A DNA stretch of 64,000 nt from an uncultured Trueperaceae bacterium (GTDB lineage: Bacteria; Deinococcota; Deinococci; Deinococcales; Trueperaceae): the NCBI GenBank assembly GCA_937873495.1, contig CALMXZ010000003.1:124001-188000 (forward strand), in the 5' to 3' direction. Of the stretch, positions 37,714-47,986 are shown piece after piece. The translations under genes and the position numbers were made by a program. Below the pieces are notes generated by a model that was not told where the DNA came from, ran no database searches, and was given only the letters and a program-made list of their open reading frames with translations. Within the stretch, counting starts at the first letter, position 1. Each line of letters starts with the position of its first letter.

Positions 37714-38643
37714 TCAGGAGACCGCGACGTACTCCAGCGCCGCCTCGAGCGTGGCCATGAACGCCTCGGGGTCGTCCAACCACGGGTAGTGGCCCGTGCC
37801 GAGCCCGCTGTACAGCGCGCCGGGCAGGCCTTCGAGCGCGGCCTCGACCTGCTCGGGGTAGGACGTGCCGTCGAGCTCCCCGGCGATGACGACGACGCGC
37901 TTGCCGCCGGCCGCCAGCTCCCGCAAGGACGAGAGCGCCTCGCGCTCCCAGACGGTGTCTGCCTCGTCGTGCTCCTGGGGCCCCGAGAGCGCCTCCGCGT
38001 CGACGTGCTCGAGGTGGAGGCGCGCGGCCTGGTTCGGGAATTGCAGCGTGTCGAAGAGGACCTTCGGGTTCATCAACCGGAAGGCCGCGTCGGCGGCGCC
38101 TGCGCCGCTCGCGAACGGTTCGGCGGGAGCGTCCTCCGCGATCGGGTCGCCGGCGCCGTGACCGGCGTCGTGGGGGTCGACGACGGCTTCCGCCGTGCGA
38201 AGGAGGCGTTGCGCCAGCATGGGCAGCGAGAGCCAAGGGTTGACGAGCACGAGTCCGGTGACGCGCTCCGGTGCGGCCAACGCGGCGCGGACCGCCACGA
38301 GCGCACCGAAGCCGTGCGCCAGTAGGACGGCGCTGCCGAGGCCGAGGGCGTCGAGCACCACCGGCACGTCGTCGGCCAGCGTGTCGGGGTCGGTGCCGCG
38401 GCCGTCGTCGGAGAACGACCGCCCGCCGCCCCGCATGTCGGCGTACACGACCAGCCAGCGTGCGAGGTCGTCACCGACGAGCTCGCGGAACGAGTGCGCG
38501 CCGTAGCCCGGCCCGCCGTGCAGGTAGTAGACGGTCGGCGCCGAGGTCGGTCCGACGAGCTCGACGTAGAGCTCGGCCCCTGGCGCCGCCACGCGCTCGC
38601 TCAGGTCCTGGTAGTCGGCCGGATCGGTGGGGTTGTCGCTCAC
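37714..38643 (-). CDS. Alpha/beta hydrolase, proline iminopeptidase-like, nucleophile Ser replaced by Gly
   Basis: 309 residues. It has the oxyanion turn YYLHGGPGYG near residue 43 and the family flow of a prolyl aminopeptidase, ADMRGGGRS, LLAHGFGALVAVRAALAAPERVTGLVLVNP, a later Asp in GELDGTSYPEQ and His in GTGHYPWLDDPEAF. The nucleophile elbow, normally GxSxG (GHSWGG), reads AHGFG; Gly111 (GGC) replaces Ser (AGC) by one base change. Asp and His are kept. The protein may be inactive, use another mechanism or bind ligands. GTG 38643 overlaps the tatD stop. Confidence 0.85.
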   Translation of the reverse strand: MSDNPTDPADYQDLSERVAAPGAELYVELVGPTSAPTVYYLHGGPGYGAHSFRELVGDDLARWLVVYADMRGGGRSFSDDGRGTDPDTLADDVPVVLDALGLGSAVLLAHGFGALVAVRAALAAPERVTGLVLVNPWLSLPMLAQRLLRTAEAVVDPHDAGHGAGDPIAEDAPAEPFASGAGAADAAFRLMNPKVLFDTLQFPNQAARLHLEHVDAEALSGPQEHDEADTVWEREALSSLRELAAGGKRVVVIAGELDGTSYPEQVEAALEGLPGALYSGLGTGHYPWLDDPEAFMATLEAALEYVAVS

Positions 38644-39470
38644 GCTTGCGTCCTGCGCGGGTCGGCGGTCGGCGTCGCCGGCCCGACGCCACGCCCGAAG
38701 GCGGCACGCGCCGCGGCGAAGCCGAAGCAGCGCTCTGCGTTGGCGTCGAGTTGGCGCTCCAGCTCGTCCGGGTCCGCACCGAGCACGTCCGCGAGCGCGG
38801 CCGCCGTGAGGCGGACGTTGGTGGGGGAGTTCGGCTTGCCCCGCAGCGGCATGGGGGAGAGGTAGGGGCTGTCGGTCTCGACGAGCAGACGCTCTGCCGG
38901 CACCAGCGCGGCCGCGGCGCGTATGTCGGAGGCGCTCTTGTAGGTCAGGTTGCCCGCGAACGACACGTACCAGCCCGCCGCCAGCCCTGCCGCGAGCAGC
39001 AGCGGATGCCCGGAGAAGCAGTGCAGGACGCCGTTGCCGTAGCCGCCGTCCGCGATGGCCGCTGCGGCCGCCAGGCTCGCCTCCTCCCGGCCCTGCTTGT
39101 CGCGCACGTGCAGGACCAGGGGCTTGCCAAGGGACCTGGCGAGGTCCAGCTGCCAGTCGAAGGCGAACTGCTGCGCCTCGGGCGACTCATCGTCCCAGTA
39201 TCGATCGAAGCCGGTCTCGCCGATGGCCACGACGAGGGGGTCGCCGGCGAGTTCCGCTATCGCGGCCCTGGTGGCGGCATCGGCGGCGCGGCTCGCGTCG
39301 TTGGGGTGCACGCCGACGGCGGCGTAGACGTTCGGGTGCGTGCGCGCCGCGGCGATGGCCAGCCGGCTGCGCTCCACGTCCGTGCCAACGGTCACCATGG
39401 CGGCGAGACCCGGGTCAATGGCGGCTTCCGGGTCGGCGCAGCGGTCGAGATGGCAATGGCTGTCGGTCAC
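38640..39470 (-). CDS. tatD: TatD family metal-dependent hydrolase
   Basis: 276 residues, TIM-barrel amidohydrolase relative with DNase activity in studied members. Metal ligands appear in MTDSHCHLD at the start, AIGETGFDRYW, VLHVRDK, HCFSGHP and ETDSPYLSPMPLRGKPNSPTNV. TAGAGT (39477-39482) lies 6 nt before GTG 39470, so it is a leaderless start. The last 4 nt overlap the alpha/beta hydrolase gene (GTGA). Possible roles are DNA repair, protein quality control or D-amino-acyl deacylation. Confidence 0.93.
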   Translation of the reverse strand: MTDSHCHLDRCADPEAAIDPGLAAMVTVGTDVERSRLAIAAARTHPNVYAAVGVHPNDASRAADAATRAAIAELAGDPLVVAIGETGFDRYWDDESPEAQQFAFDWQLDLARSLGKPLVLHVRDKQGREEASLAAAAAIADGGYGNGVLHCFSGHPLLLAAGLAAGWYVSFAGNLTYKSASDIRAAAALVPAERLLVETDSPYLSPMPLRGKPNSPTNVRLTAAALADVLGADPDELERQLDANAERCFGFAAARAAFGRGVGPATPTADPRRTQA

Positions 39471-39628
39471 GCGCTCACTCTACCGCCGGCCCCGGTTAGC
39501 GGGACGCCGTCGCGCAACCGCGTTCAGCGCCCGTCACTAGCGACGTGCCACACGCTGCTGGCGCGTCTCGAACGTGTGAGACTTCTGTAATAGGACCGTT
39601 GCTACCTTCTCCTCACTTGACCGGGGAG

Positions 39629-39663
39629 GGTCTCGGCGAGACCGGGGGTCTCCGCCAGACCCG
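39629..39663 (+). repeat. Two tandem hairpins in the leader of the 57-residue gene
   Basis: GGTCTC-GGC-GAGACC and GGGTCT-CCGCC-AGACCC are adjacent perfect 6-bp stems with related sequence. They lie 45-80 nt before the small gene at 39708 in an otherwise empty 237-bp gap after tatD. Confidence 0.55.
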
Positions 39664-39707
39664 GCGAGCACAGAATCGGTAGGCTCGAGGAAGGCAGGTA
39701 AGTCAAG

Positions 39708-39881
39708 ATGGTTCACCAGTTCGCTCGCGGGAACGACGACGTGCGGTACCTCAGCAACGAGGAGTTGAGCGAGATCATCTCCAAGTGCGAGGACGCGATC
39801 CAGGACGGCAGCGCCGAGGTCGAGGACTACGAGGCGTTCGTCGTGTGCCAGAAGGAGCTCGCCCGCCGCACCTGGGCGTGA
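39708..39881 (+). CDS. Small hypothetical protein (57 residues)
   Basis: A 57-codon frame, ATG 39708 to TGA 39881, with a GAGGAAGGCAGG purine-rich site upstream. The product is acidic and helix-like, with YLSNEELSEIISKCEDAI then a short linker and EDYEAFVVCQKELARR. Codon use is typical of the window, with GC-rich third positions and no rare codons. Two cysteines are present. It looks like a genuine small soluble protein, but I recognise no family. A structured leader with two hairpins precedes it. Confidence 0.7.
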   Translation: MVHQFARGNDDVRYLSNEELSEIISKCEDAIQDGSAEVEDYEAFVVCQKELARRTWA

Positions 39882-39956
39882 GTCGTACCACGCCTTCGGC
39901 GGGCGGCCGCCGGGTTCCTCACATCACAACGACATGAAGCGCGCGTAGCATGACCT

Positions 39957-40766
39957 ATGCTCACGCGCGCTTCTACGTGTGGCCACGGCCCCGCCGTGGC
40001 TCGTGCCTCGGCCTGTGCCGCTAGCGGCGCCGCGACCGGCGCTCAGCCCCCGCTGAGCGCGCGCACCGGGGTTCGCGCCCCGACGCGCTCAGAGCGCCGC
40101 GGGCGCGCCGTCGGCCGGTACCTACCCCTGGTCGCCATGGCGCTCCTGTTCGCCGGCTGCACGCCGGCCGTGATGCGCTCGGAGTCGCGGGCGCCGGCCG
40201 CCACGGCCACCACGGCGCGCGTCGCCACGAGCGCAGCCACGGCGGGCGCGCAGACGGGCGTCGCCTCCTGGTACGGACCGGGCTTCGCCGGCCGCCGCAC
40301 GGCCAACGGCGAGGTGTTCGACCCGAGCCAACTCACCGCGGCGCACCGCGAGCTCCCCTTCAACACGCTCGTCAGGGTCGTCAACGAGACGAACGGCAAG
40401 AGCGTCGTCGTGCGCATCAACGACAGAGGACCCTTCAAGGGCGGGCGCGTGATCGACCTCTCGCGCGCTGGCGCGGAAGCGATAGACATGATCGGCTCCG
40501 GAGTGGCGCGGGTGCGGCTCGAGATCTTGAGCCTGCCGGCGGGCGTCGTCAGGGTGGGCACCCTGAGCAGCCTCCGGGGCTTCGAGGTCGCCTCGCGCGA
40601 CCACGCGGCCGGCACGCTGCTCGCGCTCACGCCGGTCCAGGGGGGCGAGCCCGTAGTCGTCAGGGTGGTGGTCGCCGACTTCCCCACCGATAGCCCCGCC
40701 GACCTCCTCGTCGGCTTCGAGCTGTACGCGAGCGTCGGCTCCGAAGCGCGCGTGGTGGGCGACTGA
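39957..40766 (+). CDS. rlpA: RlpA-like lipoprotein (septal ring lytic transglycosylase family)
   Basis: 269 residues. A hydrophobic segment with lipobox LLFAGC ends near residue 68 and indicates lipid attachment. Residues ~98-185 are a double-psi beta-barrel RlpA domain: [58 protein letters not shown], including the Asp in NDRGPF. RlpA cleaves glycan strands lacking peptides in some bacteria. No SPOR domain. The N-terminal 50 residues before the signal are unusually long. TAGCAT (39946-39951) lies 5 nt before ATG 39957, supporting that start despite the long n-region. Confidence 0.86.
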   Translation: MLTRASTCGHGPAVARASACAASGAATGAQPPLSARTGVRAPTRSERRGRAVGRYLPLVAMALLFAGCTPAVMRSESRAPAATATTARVATSAATAGAQTGVASWYGPGFAGRRTANGEVFDPSQLTAAHRELPFNTLVRVVNETNGKSVVVRINDRGPFKGGRVIDLSRAGAEAIDMIGSGVARVRLEILSLPAGVVRVGTLSSLRGFEVASRDHAAGTLLALTPVQGGEPVVVRVVVADFPTDSPADLLVGFELYASVGSEARVVGD

Positions 40767-40782
40767 ACCGACCGAGCCAAGC

Positions 40783-41568
40783 CTAGGCCGTACGCGCGCA
40801 GCCGGCCGCGAGGTCGGCGGCGAGCGCCCCCAGGTCCTCGCCGCGCCCTAGGGCGCTGACGATGGCCGAACCGACCACGACCCCATCCGCCACCTGCGCT
40901 ACGCGCGCGGCGCTCGCCCGGTTCCCGACACCGAACCCGACCGCCACGGGCAGGTCCGTGACGGCCTTGGTGGCGTTCACCAGGTCGGCGACCTCCGCCG
41001 GCACGTCCGCGCGCGCTCCAGTGACGCCCGTGACGGACACCGCGTAGACGAAGCCGCGACAGGCCGCCGTCACGAGCCGCAGGCGCTCGGGCGTCGAGGT
41101 CGGGGCCACGAGGAAGACCGTGTCGAGGTCGACGGCCCGGGCCGCGGCTATCAGCTCCGCCCCCTCGTCCGGCGGCAGGTCGGGCAGGATGAGCCCGTCG
41201 GCCCCGGCAGCCTTGGCCGCGCGGACGAACGCCCGCTCGCCACCCGGGTAGCAGTAGATGGGGTTGTAGTAGCTCATGATCAGGACGGGTTTGCTCGTCC
41301 GCGCGCGCAGGCGCCTCACCAGGTCGAGCGTCCGCTCGCTGCCGGCGCCGGCAGCGAGGGCGGCCTCGCTGGCCCGTTGGATCACGGGGCCGTCCCCGAG
41401 CGGGTCGGAGAACGGCAGGCCGAGCTCGAGGACGTCGGCATGCCGCAGCACGGCTTCAGCCGCCGCCAGGCAGCGTTCGTCGTCCGGGTACGAGGCGGTC
41501 AAGTACGCCACGAAGGCGGCGCGCCCGTCGGCGCGCGCTCGCGCGAACGCGTCGGCGATGCGGCTCAT
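40783..41568 (-). CDS. trpA: Tryptophan synthase alpha subunit
   Basis: 261 residues, TIM barrel that cleaves indole-3-glycerol phosphate to indole. Catalytic Glu in [19 protein letters not shown] and Asp in the same loop, phosphate-site GFGVG and GSAIV, and [10 protein letters not shown] are present. [11 protein letters not shown] forms the loop over the active site. ATG 41568 overlaps the trpB stop by 4 nt, so subunits are co-translated. It converges on rlpA. Confidence 0.96.
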   Translation of the reverse strand: MSRIADAFARARADGRAAFVAYLTASYPDDERCLAAAEAVLRHADVLELGLPFSDPLGDGPVIQRASEAALAAGAGSERTLDLVRRLRARTSKPVLIMSYYNPIYCYPGGERAFVRAAKAAGADGLILPDLPPDEGAELIAAARAVDLDTVFLVAPTSTPERLRLVTAACRGFVYAVSVTGVTGARADVPAEVADLVNATKAVTDLPVAVGFGVGNRASAARVAQVADGVVVGSAIVSALGRGEDLGALAADLAAGCARTA

Positions 41569-42893
41569 GCCGCCGCCCCCTTCCCGCCGTCGACCCTTGA
41601 GCCCGTCGGTTCGCCCGCGGCGGCCGTGCCCGTCGGCTCGAGGGGCGCTCCGGAGCGGAGCCTGAGGACCTCGGCGACGTCCTTGTCGCCCCGGCCGGAC
41701 AGGCTCACGACCAGGACCTGGTCCTTGCCCATCGTCGGCGCCAGCCTGATCGCGTGGGCCACGGCGTGCGCGCTCTCGAGCGCGGGGACGATCCCTTCCG
41801 TGCGGGAGAGGAGTTCGAACGCGTCCAGCGCCTCGGCGTCCGTGACGGGCACGTACTCGGCGATGCCGTGCTCGGCGTAGTAGCTGTGCTCAGGGCCGAC
41901 GCCAGGGTAATCCAGGCCGGCCGACACGGAGTGGGGCGGGGAGATCTGCCCGCCGGCGTCCGACAGCAGGTACATGAGGGAGCCGTGCAGCACCCCCGTC
42001 TTGCCACCTGATATCGAGGCGGCGTGCATACCGCTCGCGACGCCGTGCCCACCCGCCTCGACGCCGACCAGCCGCGGCCGCCGCTCGCCCAGGTACGCGA
42101 ACGGGGCGAAGATCCCGATGGCGTTGCTCCCGCCGCCGACGCAGGCGACGATCGCGTCAGGCACGGCGCGGCCCTCCGCGGCCTCCAGTTGCGCCGCCAC
42201 CTCGCGGCCGATCACGCTCTGGAAGTCGCGCACGAGCATCGGGTACGGGTGCGGGCCGACGACGGAGCCGAGGATGTAAAACGTGTCCCTCACGTTGGTC
42301 ACCCAGTCTCGGATGGCTTCGTTCGTGGCGTCCTTGAGGGTCTTGGTGCCGCTCCCCACCGGCACGACCTCGGCGCCGAGGAGCCGCATGCGGTAGACGT
42401 TCAGCGCTTGGCGGCGCACGTCCTCCTCGCCCATGTACACGTGGCACTCGAGGCCGTAGAGGGCCGCGGCCGTGGCGGTGGCCACCCCGTGCTGACCCGC
42501 GCCGGTCTCGGCGATGACCCGGCGCTTGCCCATGCGGCGCGCGAGGAGCGCCTGCCCGAGCGTGTTGTTGATCTTGTGCGCGCCCGTGTGGTTGAGGTCC
42601 TCGCGCTTGAGGTAGACGCGCGCGCCGCCCAGCCGTTCGGTGAGGTTCCGCGCCAGGTACAGCAGGCTCGGCCTACCGACCTTGTCGCGTAGGGCGGCAG
42701 CGTACTCGGTCATGAACCCGGTGTCCTGGCGGGCGGCCAGGTACGCGGACTCCAAGGTGTCGAGCGCGGGGATCAGGGTCTCGGGTACGTAGCGGCCGCC
42801 GAAGCGTCCGAAGCGCCCGCGGGCGTCCGGGAGCGGGAAGCGGACGGTTGCCCCCGCCTCCCTGGGCGAGCCTTGGATGGTCGGTACCTGCAT
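41565..42893 (-). CDS. trpB: Tryptophan synthase beta subunit
   Basis: 442 residues, PLP enzyme joining indole and serine. Schiff-base lysine in [10 protein letters not shown], phosphate loop [22 protein letters not shown] and [14 protein letters not shown] are all present, so this is TrpB1-type. GGAGG precedes ATG 42893 at short spacing. The C-terminal ~40 residues (Ala/Gly/Thr-rich) exceed the usual length. The operon trpBA has a 250-nt leader with a predicted mini-ORF and large hairpin. Confidence 0.96.
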   Translation of the reverse strand: MQVPTIQGSPREAGATVRFPLPDARGRFGRFGGRYVPETLIPALDTLESAYLAARQDTGFMTEYAAALRDKVGRPSLLYLARNLTERLGGARVYLKREDLNHTGAHKINNTLGQALLARRMGKRRVIAETGAGQHGVATATAAALYGLECHVYMGEEDVRRQALNVYRMRLLGAEVVPVGSGTKTLKDATNEAIRDWVTNVRDTFYILGSVVGPHPYPMLVRDFQSVIGREVAAQLEAAEGRAVPDAIVACVGGGSNAIGIFAPFAYLGERRPRLVGVEAGGHGVASGMHAASISGGKTGVLHGSLMYLLSDAGGQISPPHSVSAGLDYPGVGPEHSYYAEHGIAEYVPVTDAEALDAFELLSRTEGIVPALESAHAVAHAIRLAPTMGKDQVLVVSLSGRGDKDVAEVLRLRSGAPLEPTGTAAAGEPTGSRVDGGKGAAA

Positions 42894-42994
42894 GTGACCT
42901 CCGGTACGAGCGCGCGCCGTTGCCGGGCGCCGGCTCGGTTGTGTTGGACTGGGTTGCGGTGGACTCGGTCACCGCCCACCGGGCCGCCCTGAAC

Positions 42995-43036
42995 GTGGAC
43001 ATCGCCCGGCGCTCGCGACGACCGGGGCGTGTCCAC
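42995..43036 (-). promoter_or_regulatory. Long hairpin in the trpB leader
   Basis: GTGGACA (42995-43001) pairs perfectly with TGTCCAC (43030-43036). Inside, CGCCCGG (43003-43009) pairs with CCGGGGCG (43022-43029) with one bulge. It lies 39 nt after the mini-ORF stop. No T-tract follows, so it is more likely a pause or antiterminator-type element than a terminator. Confidence 0.5.
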
Positions 43037-43074
43037 TCGCTCGGCCGCGAGGGGTGGGACCGTCGACGAAGCTT

Positions 43075-43143
43075 CTAGGGGCGCCAGCGTTGATGGCGAC
43101 GCTTGAAAGCGCGGGGGGTGCGCACACGCTGCCGGGGTCGCAT
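43075..43143 (-). CDS. Predicted leader peptide of the trpBA operon
   Basis: A 22-codon frame from ATG 43143 to TAG 43077-43075, starting 5 nt after TACACT. The peptide is strongly basic (9 Arg, 1 Lys) and ends with QRWRP, a single Trp codon two residues before a Pro-stop end. A Trp and terminal Pro recall the TnaC arrest peptide of tna operons, but similarity is only superficial. The frame could act as a ribosome-dependent leader for trpBA. Supported by promoter geometry; translation is unproven. Confidence 0.5.
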   Translation of the reverse strand: MRPRQRVRTPRAFKRRHQRWRP

Positions 43144-43148
43144 GAGGC

Positions 43149-43177
43149 AGTGTACGTGTGAGGGTGCGTGAGGACAA
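43149..43177 (-). promoter_or_regulatory. Promoter of the trpBA leader
   Basis: TTGTCC (43172-43177) and TACACT (43149-43154) on the minus strand are spaced 17 nt. The transcript would begin about at the mini-ORF start. Confidence 0.7.
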
Positions 43178-43232
43178 GGGCGGCCGACCGGTAGTGCGGG
43201 CGAAGCGGCGGTGCGCCGTCAGCGGGTTCGGA

Positions 43233-43859
43233 TCAGTCGTCGTGCGTCGCGCCGAGGCGCGGCAGCACCCGGTAGCGCAAGTGCAGCGCTTCCGCGCCCT
43301 GGAGCGCGTGGACCGGCTCCAACTCGACCTGCTCGGGCGGCAACTCGTCGAACAGGCGCCGGCCTTGCCCAAGCAGCACCGGCACGAGATGCAGCTGGAT
43401 CTCGTCCAACAGCCCCGCGCGCAGCAGGCGTTGGGCCACGCCCGCGCCGTGTACCAGTACGTTGCGCTCCCCGGCGGCGGCTTTGGCCGCGGCGACCGCC
43501 GCCTGCAGGTCACTCACGTAGCTGACCAGCGGGTAGTCGGCGAACTCCGCTGGAGCGGGATGCCGACTCAGGATGAAGATCGGGACGCCGTTATGATGAT
43601 CGCCGCCCCAGCCGTTGGCGGTCTCGAAGGTGCCGCGTCCGGCGAGCACGGCTCCGGTCGCCATGACCTCGTCCCACATCCGCCTGTCGGGGCCGCTCAG
43701 GTCAGGCACGGTGCGGACGTCGGCCTCGCCATCCGTGCCGAAGATCCATTCGTGCAGCCGCTCGCCGCCGTCCCCGAGCCCGTTACTGCGGGTCTCGTTG
43801 GAGCCGGCGATGAAGCCGTCCACCGACATCGACATGTAGAGCACGGTCGCCGCCATCAT
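43233..43859 (-). CDS. Dihydrofolate reductase family protein (RibD C-terminal-like)
   Basis: 208 residues. The fold marks are VLYMSMSVDGFIAGSNE at the N-terminus, VLAGRGTFETANGWGG, PIFILSRHPAP, and VLVHGAGVAQRLLRAGLLDEIQLHLVPVLLGQGRRLFDEL, the RibD C-terminal domain pattern of DHFR-like reductases. It probably uses NADPH; the substrate is not folate with any certainty. AGGAGAGG precedes the ATGATG at 43859/43856, favouring that start. A TAGCAT box (43904-43909) lies upstream, 5 nt before another in-frame ATG (43898), which is an alternative leaderless start. Confidence 0.87.
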   Translation of the reverse strand: MMAATVLYMSMSVDGFIAGSNETRSNGLGDGGERLHEWIFGTDGEADVRTVPDLSGPDRRMWDEVMATGAVLAGRGTFETANGWGGDHHNGVPIFILSRHPAPAEFADYPLVSYVSDLQAAVAAAKAAAGERNVLVHGAGVAQRLLRAGLLDEIQLHLVPVLLGQGRRLFDELPPEQVELEPVHALQGAEALHLRYRVLPRLGATHDD

Positions 43860-44010
43860 CCCTCTCCTACCCGCGGCCCGTGGCCGCTCGGTCGACATGG
43901 CGCATGCTACGCGCTCCACCGTTCAGCCTGAGGGTGGCGCCGCGTTCGGCACCCTGCGGCGAGGAGGGGCGGAGGCTTCCCGGTACGCCGCGAGGTACGG
44001 CGTGCGGCGG

Positions 44011-45120
44011 TCACATACCTTGGTGCCGCCCCGAACGCTCGAGGAGCCAAGCCAGCCAGAGGGGCGAGAGCCTCGTTCCGGCACATCCGTGGCGTTCCGG
44101 TTCGAACGAGGCGCGCAGTTCACCGATGCCCAGCTCCGCGGGCGCGGGGAGGAGCCCGATGGTGGCGGCAAGCAGCCCGAGCACGCGCTCCGGGCGCACA
44201 CCGGCGAGCTCGAGCTCGTGAAGGGTCATGGAGCCGCGACGCTTGGCCAGCCGTTCGCCCCCTTCGTCGGCCAGCAACCCGACGTGGGCGAAGGTGGGCG
44301 GTCGCAGGCCAAGCGCGCCGTAGAGCGCGAGTTGGGCGCCCGTGCTTGCGAGCAGGTCCGCCCCTCGAACGACCTCTGTGATGCCCATGGCGGCGTCGTC
44401 AACGACGACCGCGAGCTGGTACGCCCACAGTCCGTCCGAGCGGCGCACCACGAAGTGGCCGACATCGCGCCGCGAAGCGAGGCGCACCGGGCCGGCGCAG
44501 GCATCGAGGAACTCGACTTCCTCGTCGGTAACGGCGAAGCGCCAGCTGGACGCCGCGCCCGCCGCCGCTTTCGCCTGCGCCACGGCGGCGCTCATCGCCC
44601 GCTCCGCATCGCCGTAGACGTTCTCGTCGGCAGGACCATGCCCGCCGCCGCCCTGTGCGACGCGACCCGGCCCGACGGAGTGTCGAGCCTGGAACGGCGT
44701 GCCGCTCGGCGCGCCGTGCGGGGCGCTCGCAGCCTCCGCGAGGTCCTTGCGCGATAGGTAACAGGGGAAGAGCCGGCCGGCGGCACGCAGTCGCTCGAAC
44801 GCCGCTGCGTAGGCGCTCCCGCGCGCGCTCTGGAGGTAGGGGGCGTGCTTCCCGCCGATGTCTGGCCCCTCGTCCCAGTCGAGACCGAGCCAGCGCAGTT
44901 CGGCGAGGTTGCCGAGCACGGCCTCCCGGCGGGTCCGAGGTCCGTCCAGGTCTTCGACGCGCATCACGAACTCGCCGCCGAAAGAGCGCGCCCGCAACCA
45001 CGCCAGGAGCGCGGTGCGGGCGTTGCCCAGGTGGAGGTAGCCGGTCGGGGAGGGGGCGAACCGGCCGCGGTAGCGAGCGGCGACCGCCCGGTCGCCGCCG
45101 GTGGAGACGCCTTCGCTCAG
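44011..45120 (-). CDS. gluQ: Glutamyl-Q tRNA(Asp) synthetase-like protein with probable CTG start
   Basis: 369 residues. It has the class I synthetase HIGH-type motif [71 protein letters not shown] and a KMSKS-like ERLAKRRGS. It lacks the anticodon-binding domain, as expected for GluQ, which glutamylates queuosine on tRNA-Asp. The four-cysteine zinc site of E. coli GluQ is not present (only PCYLSRKDL remains). No ATG, GTG or TTG occurs between the sucD end and the HIGH motif. CTG at 45118-45120 overlaps the sucD TGA as CTGA and is taken as the start. Confidence 0.82.
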   Translation of the reverse strand: MSEGVSTGGDRAVAARYRGRFAPSPTGYLHLGNARTALLAWLRARSFGGEFVMRVEDLDGPRTRREAVLGNLAELRWLGLDWDEGPDIGGKHAPYLQSARGSAYAAAFERLRAAGRLFPCYLSRKDLAEAASAPHGAPSGTPFQARHSVGPGRVAQGGGGHGPADENVYGDAERAMSAAVAQAKAAAGAASSWRFAVTDEEVEFLDACAGPVRLASRRDVGHFVVRRSDGLWAYQLAVVVDDAAMGITEVVRGADLLASTGAQLALYGALGLRPPTFAHVGLLADEGGERLAKRRGSMTLHELELAGVRPERVLGLLAATIGLLPAPAELGIGELRASFEPERHGCAGTRLSPLWLAWLLERSGRHQGM

Positions 45121-46051
45121 GCCTTGCCCGCCTTGCGCATCGCGCTCAACATGGCGCTGCCCATGTCGGACGGGGTGGTGGCGACGACGACGCCCGCGGC
45201 CTCCAGCGCCGCGATCTTCTCGCCGGCCGTGCCCTTGCCGCCCGAGATGATCGCCCCGGCGTGGCCCATGCGCTTGCCGGGAGGGGCGGTCGTGCCGGCG
45301 ATGAACGAGGCGACCGGCTTGCGCATGTTCGCGCTGATCCAGGCGGCGGCGTCCTCCTCGGCGCTCCCGCCGATCTCGCCGATCATGATGACGCCCTCGG
45401 TGTCCGGGTCGGCGTTGAACAGCTCGAGCACGTCGATGAAGTTGGTGCCGTTCACGGGGTCGCCGCCGATACCGACGGCCGTCGTCTGGCCGAGGCCGTT
45501 GTCGGTGAGCTGCTTGACGGCCTCGTATGTGAGGGTGCCGGAGCGGCTCACGACTCCGATCCTGCCGCGCTGGTGGATGTAGCCGGGCATGATGCCGATC
45601 TTGCACTGATGGGGCGTGATCACCCCCGGGCAGTTCGGGCCGACCAGGCGTACGCCCTTGCCGCGCACGTACTCCTTGACCCGCACCATGTCGGCGATGG
45701 GGATGCCCTCGGTGATGGTCACGATGAGGGCGATGCCGGCCTCGGCCGCCTCCATGATGGCGTCGGCCGCGAACGGCGGCGGCACGAAGATGACCGTGGC
45801 GTTGGCGCCCGTCGCGAGGACCGCGTCCTTGACGGTGTCGAAGCTCGGGACGTCCACCTCGTAGCGGTCGGGCCTGCCCGGCACGCCCGAGTGGTCGGTG
45901 TCGCCGGTGAAGCGCACGGACTGACCGCCCTTGCCCGGCCGCACGGCGCCGACGACGTTCGTGCCGTACGCGATCGCCTTGTCCGTGTGGAACGTGCCGG
46001 CCTCGCCGAGGCCCTGTACGAGTAGACGGGTGTCGGTACCGACCAGGACGC

Positions 46052-46055
<4 letters not shown>
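45117..46055 (-). CDS. sucD: Succinate-CoA ligase (ADP-forming) alpha subunit
   Basis: 312 residues. It binds CoA at the N-terminal Rossmann fold ([18 protein letters not shown]) and carries the phospho-histidine in [35 protein letters not shown] and [13 protein letters not shown] are typical. Compared with usual SucD (~290) there is a ~20-residue insertion after PGKGG, containing [22 protein letters not shown] 46055 overlaps the sucC stop. The stop overlaps the gluQ CTG start. Confidence 0.95.
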
Positions 46056-47284
<1,229 letters not shown>

Positions 47285-47418
47285 GAACATCCCTCCATGG
47301 CTCCGGCCGAACGGACGAAGCGCCGCACCAGGCTACCGCGCGAGGCACGAGCAGGCGGCGAGCGGCGATGACCATAAACGTACACCGTGAGGCGCGGCGC
47401 CCACGCTAGAGTCGTGGC

Positions 47419-47973
47419 ATGGTCCGCACCGCCATCCTGAGCGTCAAGCCCTCGCCGCCCCACGACCCGACGGCCGCGGGCGAGCACGACGGCGTCGTCC
47501 AGGCGCTGCGGCAGGTCCTCAAAGGCGGCCCGTTCGTCGAGGTGGACTACCAGCAGGTGCCGGACGAGCAGGCCCTGATCCGCGCGAAGCTCCGCGTGTG
47601 GTGCGACCAAGGGAACATCGACCTCGTGCTCACCACGGGCGGCATCGGCCTAGGGCAACGCGACCGCACCCCCGAAGCGACGGCCGAGGTGATCGAGCGG
47701 CACGTCCCGGGCGTGCCCGAGGCGCTGCGGGCCGCTCTCAGGGACGACCAGCCGCTGGCCGCCCTCTACCGCTCGCTCGCGGGCGTGAGGCGCGGCACGC
47801 TGATCGTGAACCTGCCTGGCACGCCGGGGTCCGCCGCCAAGGGGTTGGCCGCCGTCGTCACCGCGCTCGCGTTCGCCGTAGAGGAGATCAGGGGCGATGC
47901 GCTCGCCGAGGGCTCCAAGCCGTCCGCCGTGGGCCTCGAACCGTCGGGTAACGGCCTCCGGCCCCCTACCTGA
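47419..47973 (+). CDS. MogA/MoaB family molybdopterin adenylyltransferase-like protein
   Basis: 184 residues. The MoCF-binding pattern is IDLVLTTGGIGLGQRDRTPEAT, with TGGxGxxxRDxTPEA, then HVPGVPEALRA and RRGTLIVNLPGTPGSAAKGLAAV. Members adenylate molybdopterin or help insert Mo. No other Mo-cofactor gene is nearby. TAGAGT (47407-47412) lies 6 nt before ATG 47419, so it is leaderless and divergent from sucC. The C-terminal ~20 residues are Pro/Ser-rich and non-conserved. Confidence 0.88.
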   Translation: MVRTAILSVKPSPPHDPTAAGEHDGVVQALRQVLKGGPFVEVDYQQVPDEQALIRAKLRVWCDQGNIDLVLTTGGIGLGQRDRTPEATAEVIERHVPGVPEALRAALRDDQPLAALYRSLAGVRRGTLIVNLPGTPGSAAKGLAAVVTALAFAVEEIRGDALAEGSKPSAVGLEPSGNGLRPPT

Positions 47974-47986
47974 GCCGCCCCCAACC

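Larger units (their letters stand above)
42894..43232. other. trpB leader region (339 bp without a large gene)
   Basis: The gap between trpB and the DHFR-like gene holds a promoter (43149-43177), a 22-codon mini-ORF (43075-43143), a long imperfect hairpin (42995-43036) and the trpB ribosome-binding site (42898-42902). No T-box signature or uridine-tailed terminator was seen. Nothing else is recognisable from 43178 to 43232. Confidence 0.6.

Noticed and set aside
42894-43177. T-box or TRAP-site repeats upstream of trpB
   Set aside because: No T-box core and no run of GAG/TAG triplets at regular spacing.
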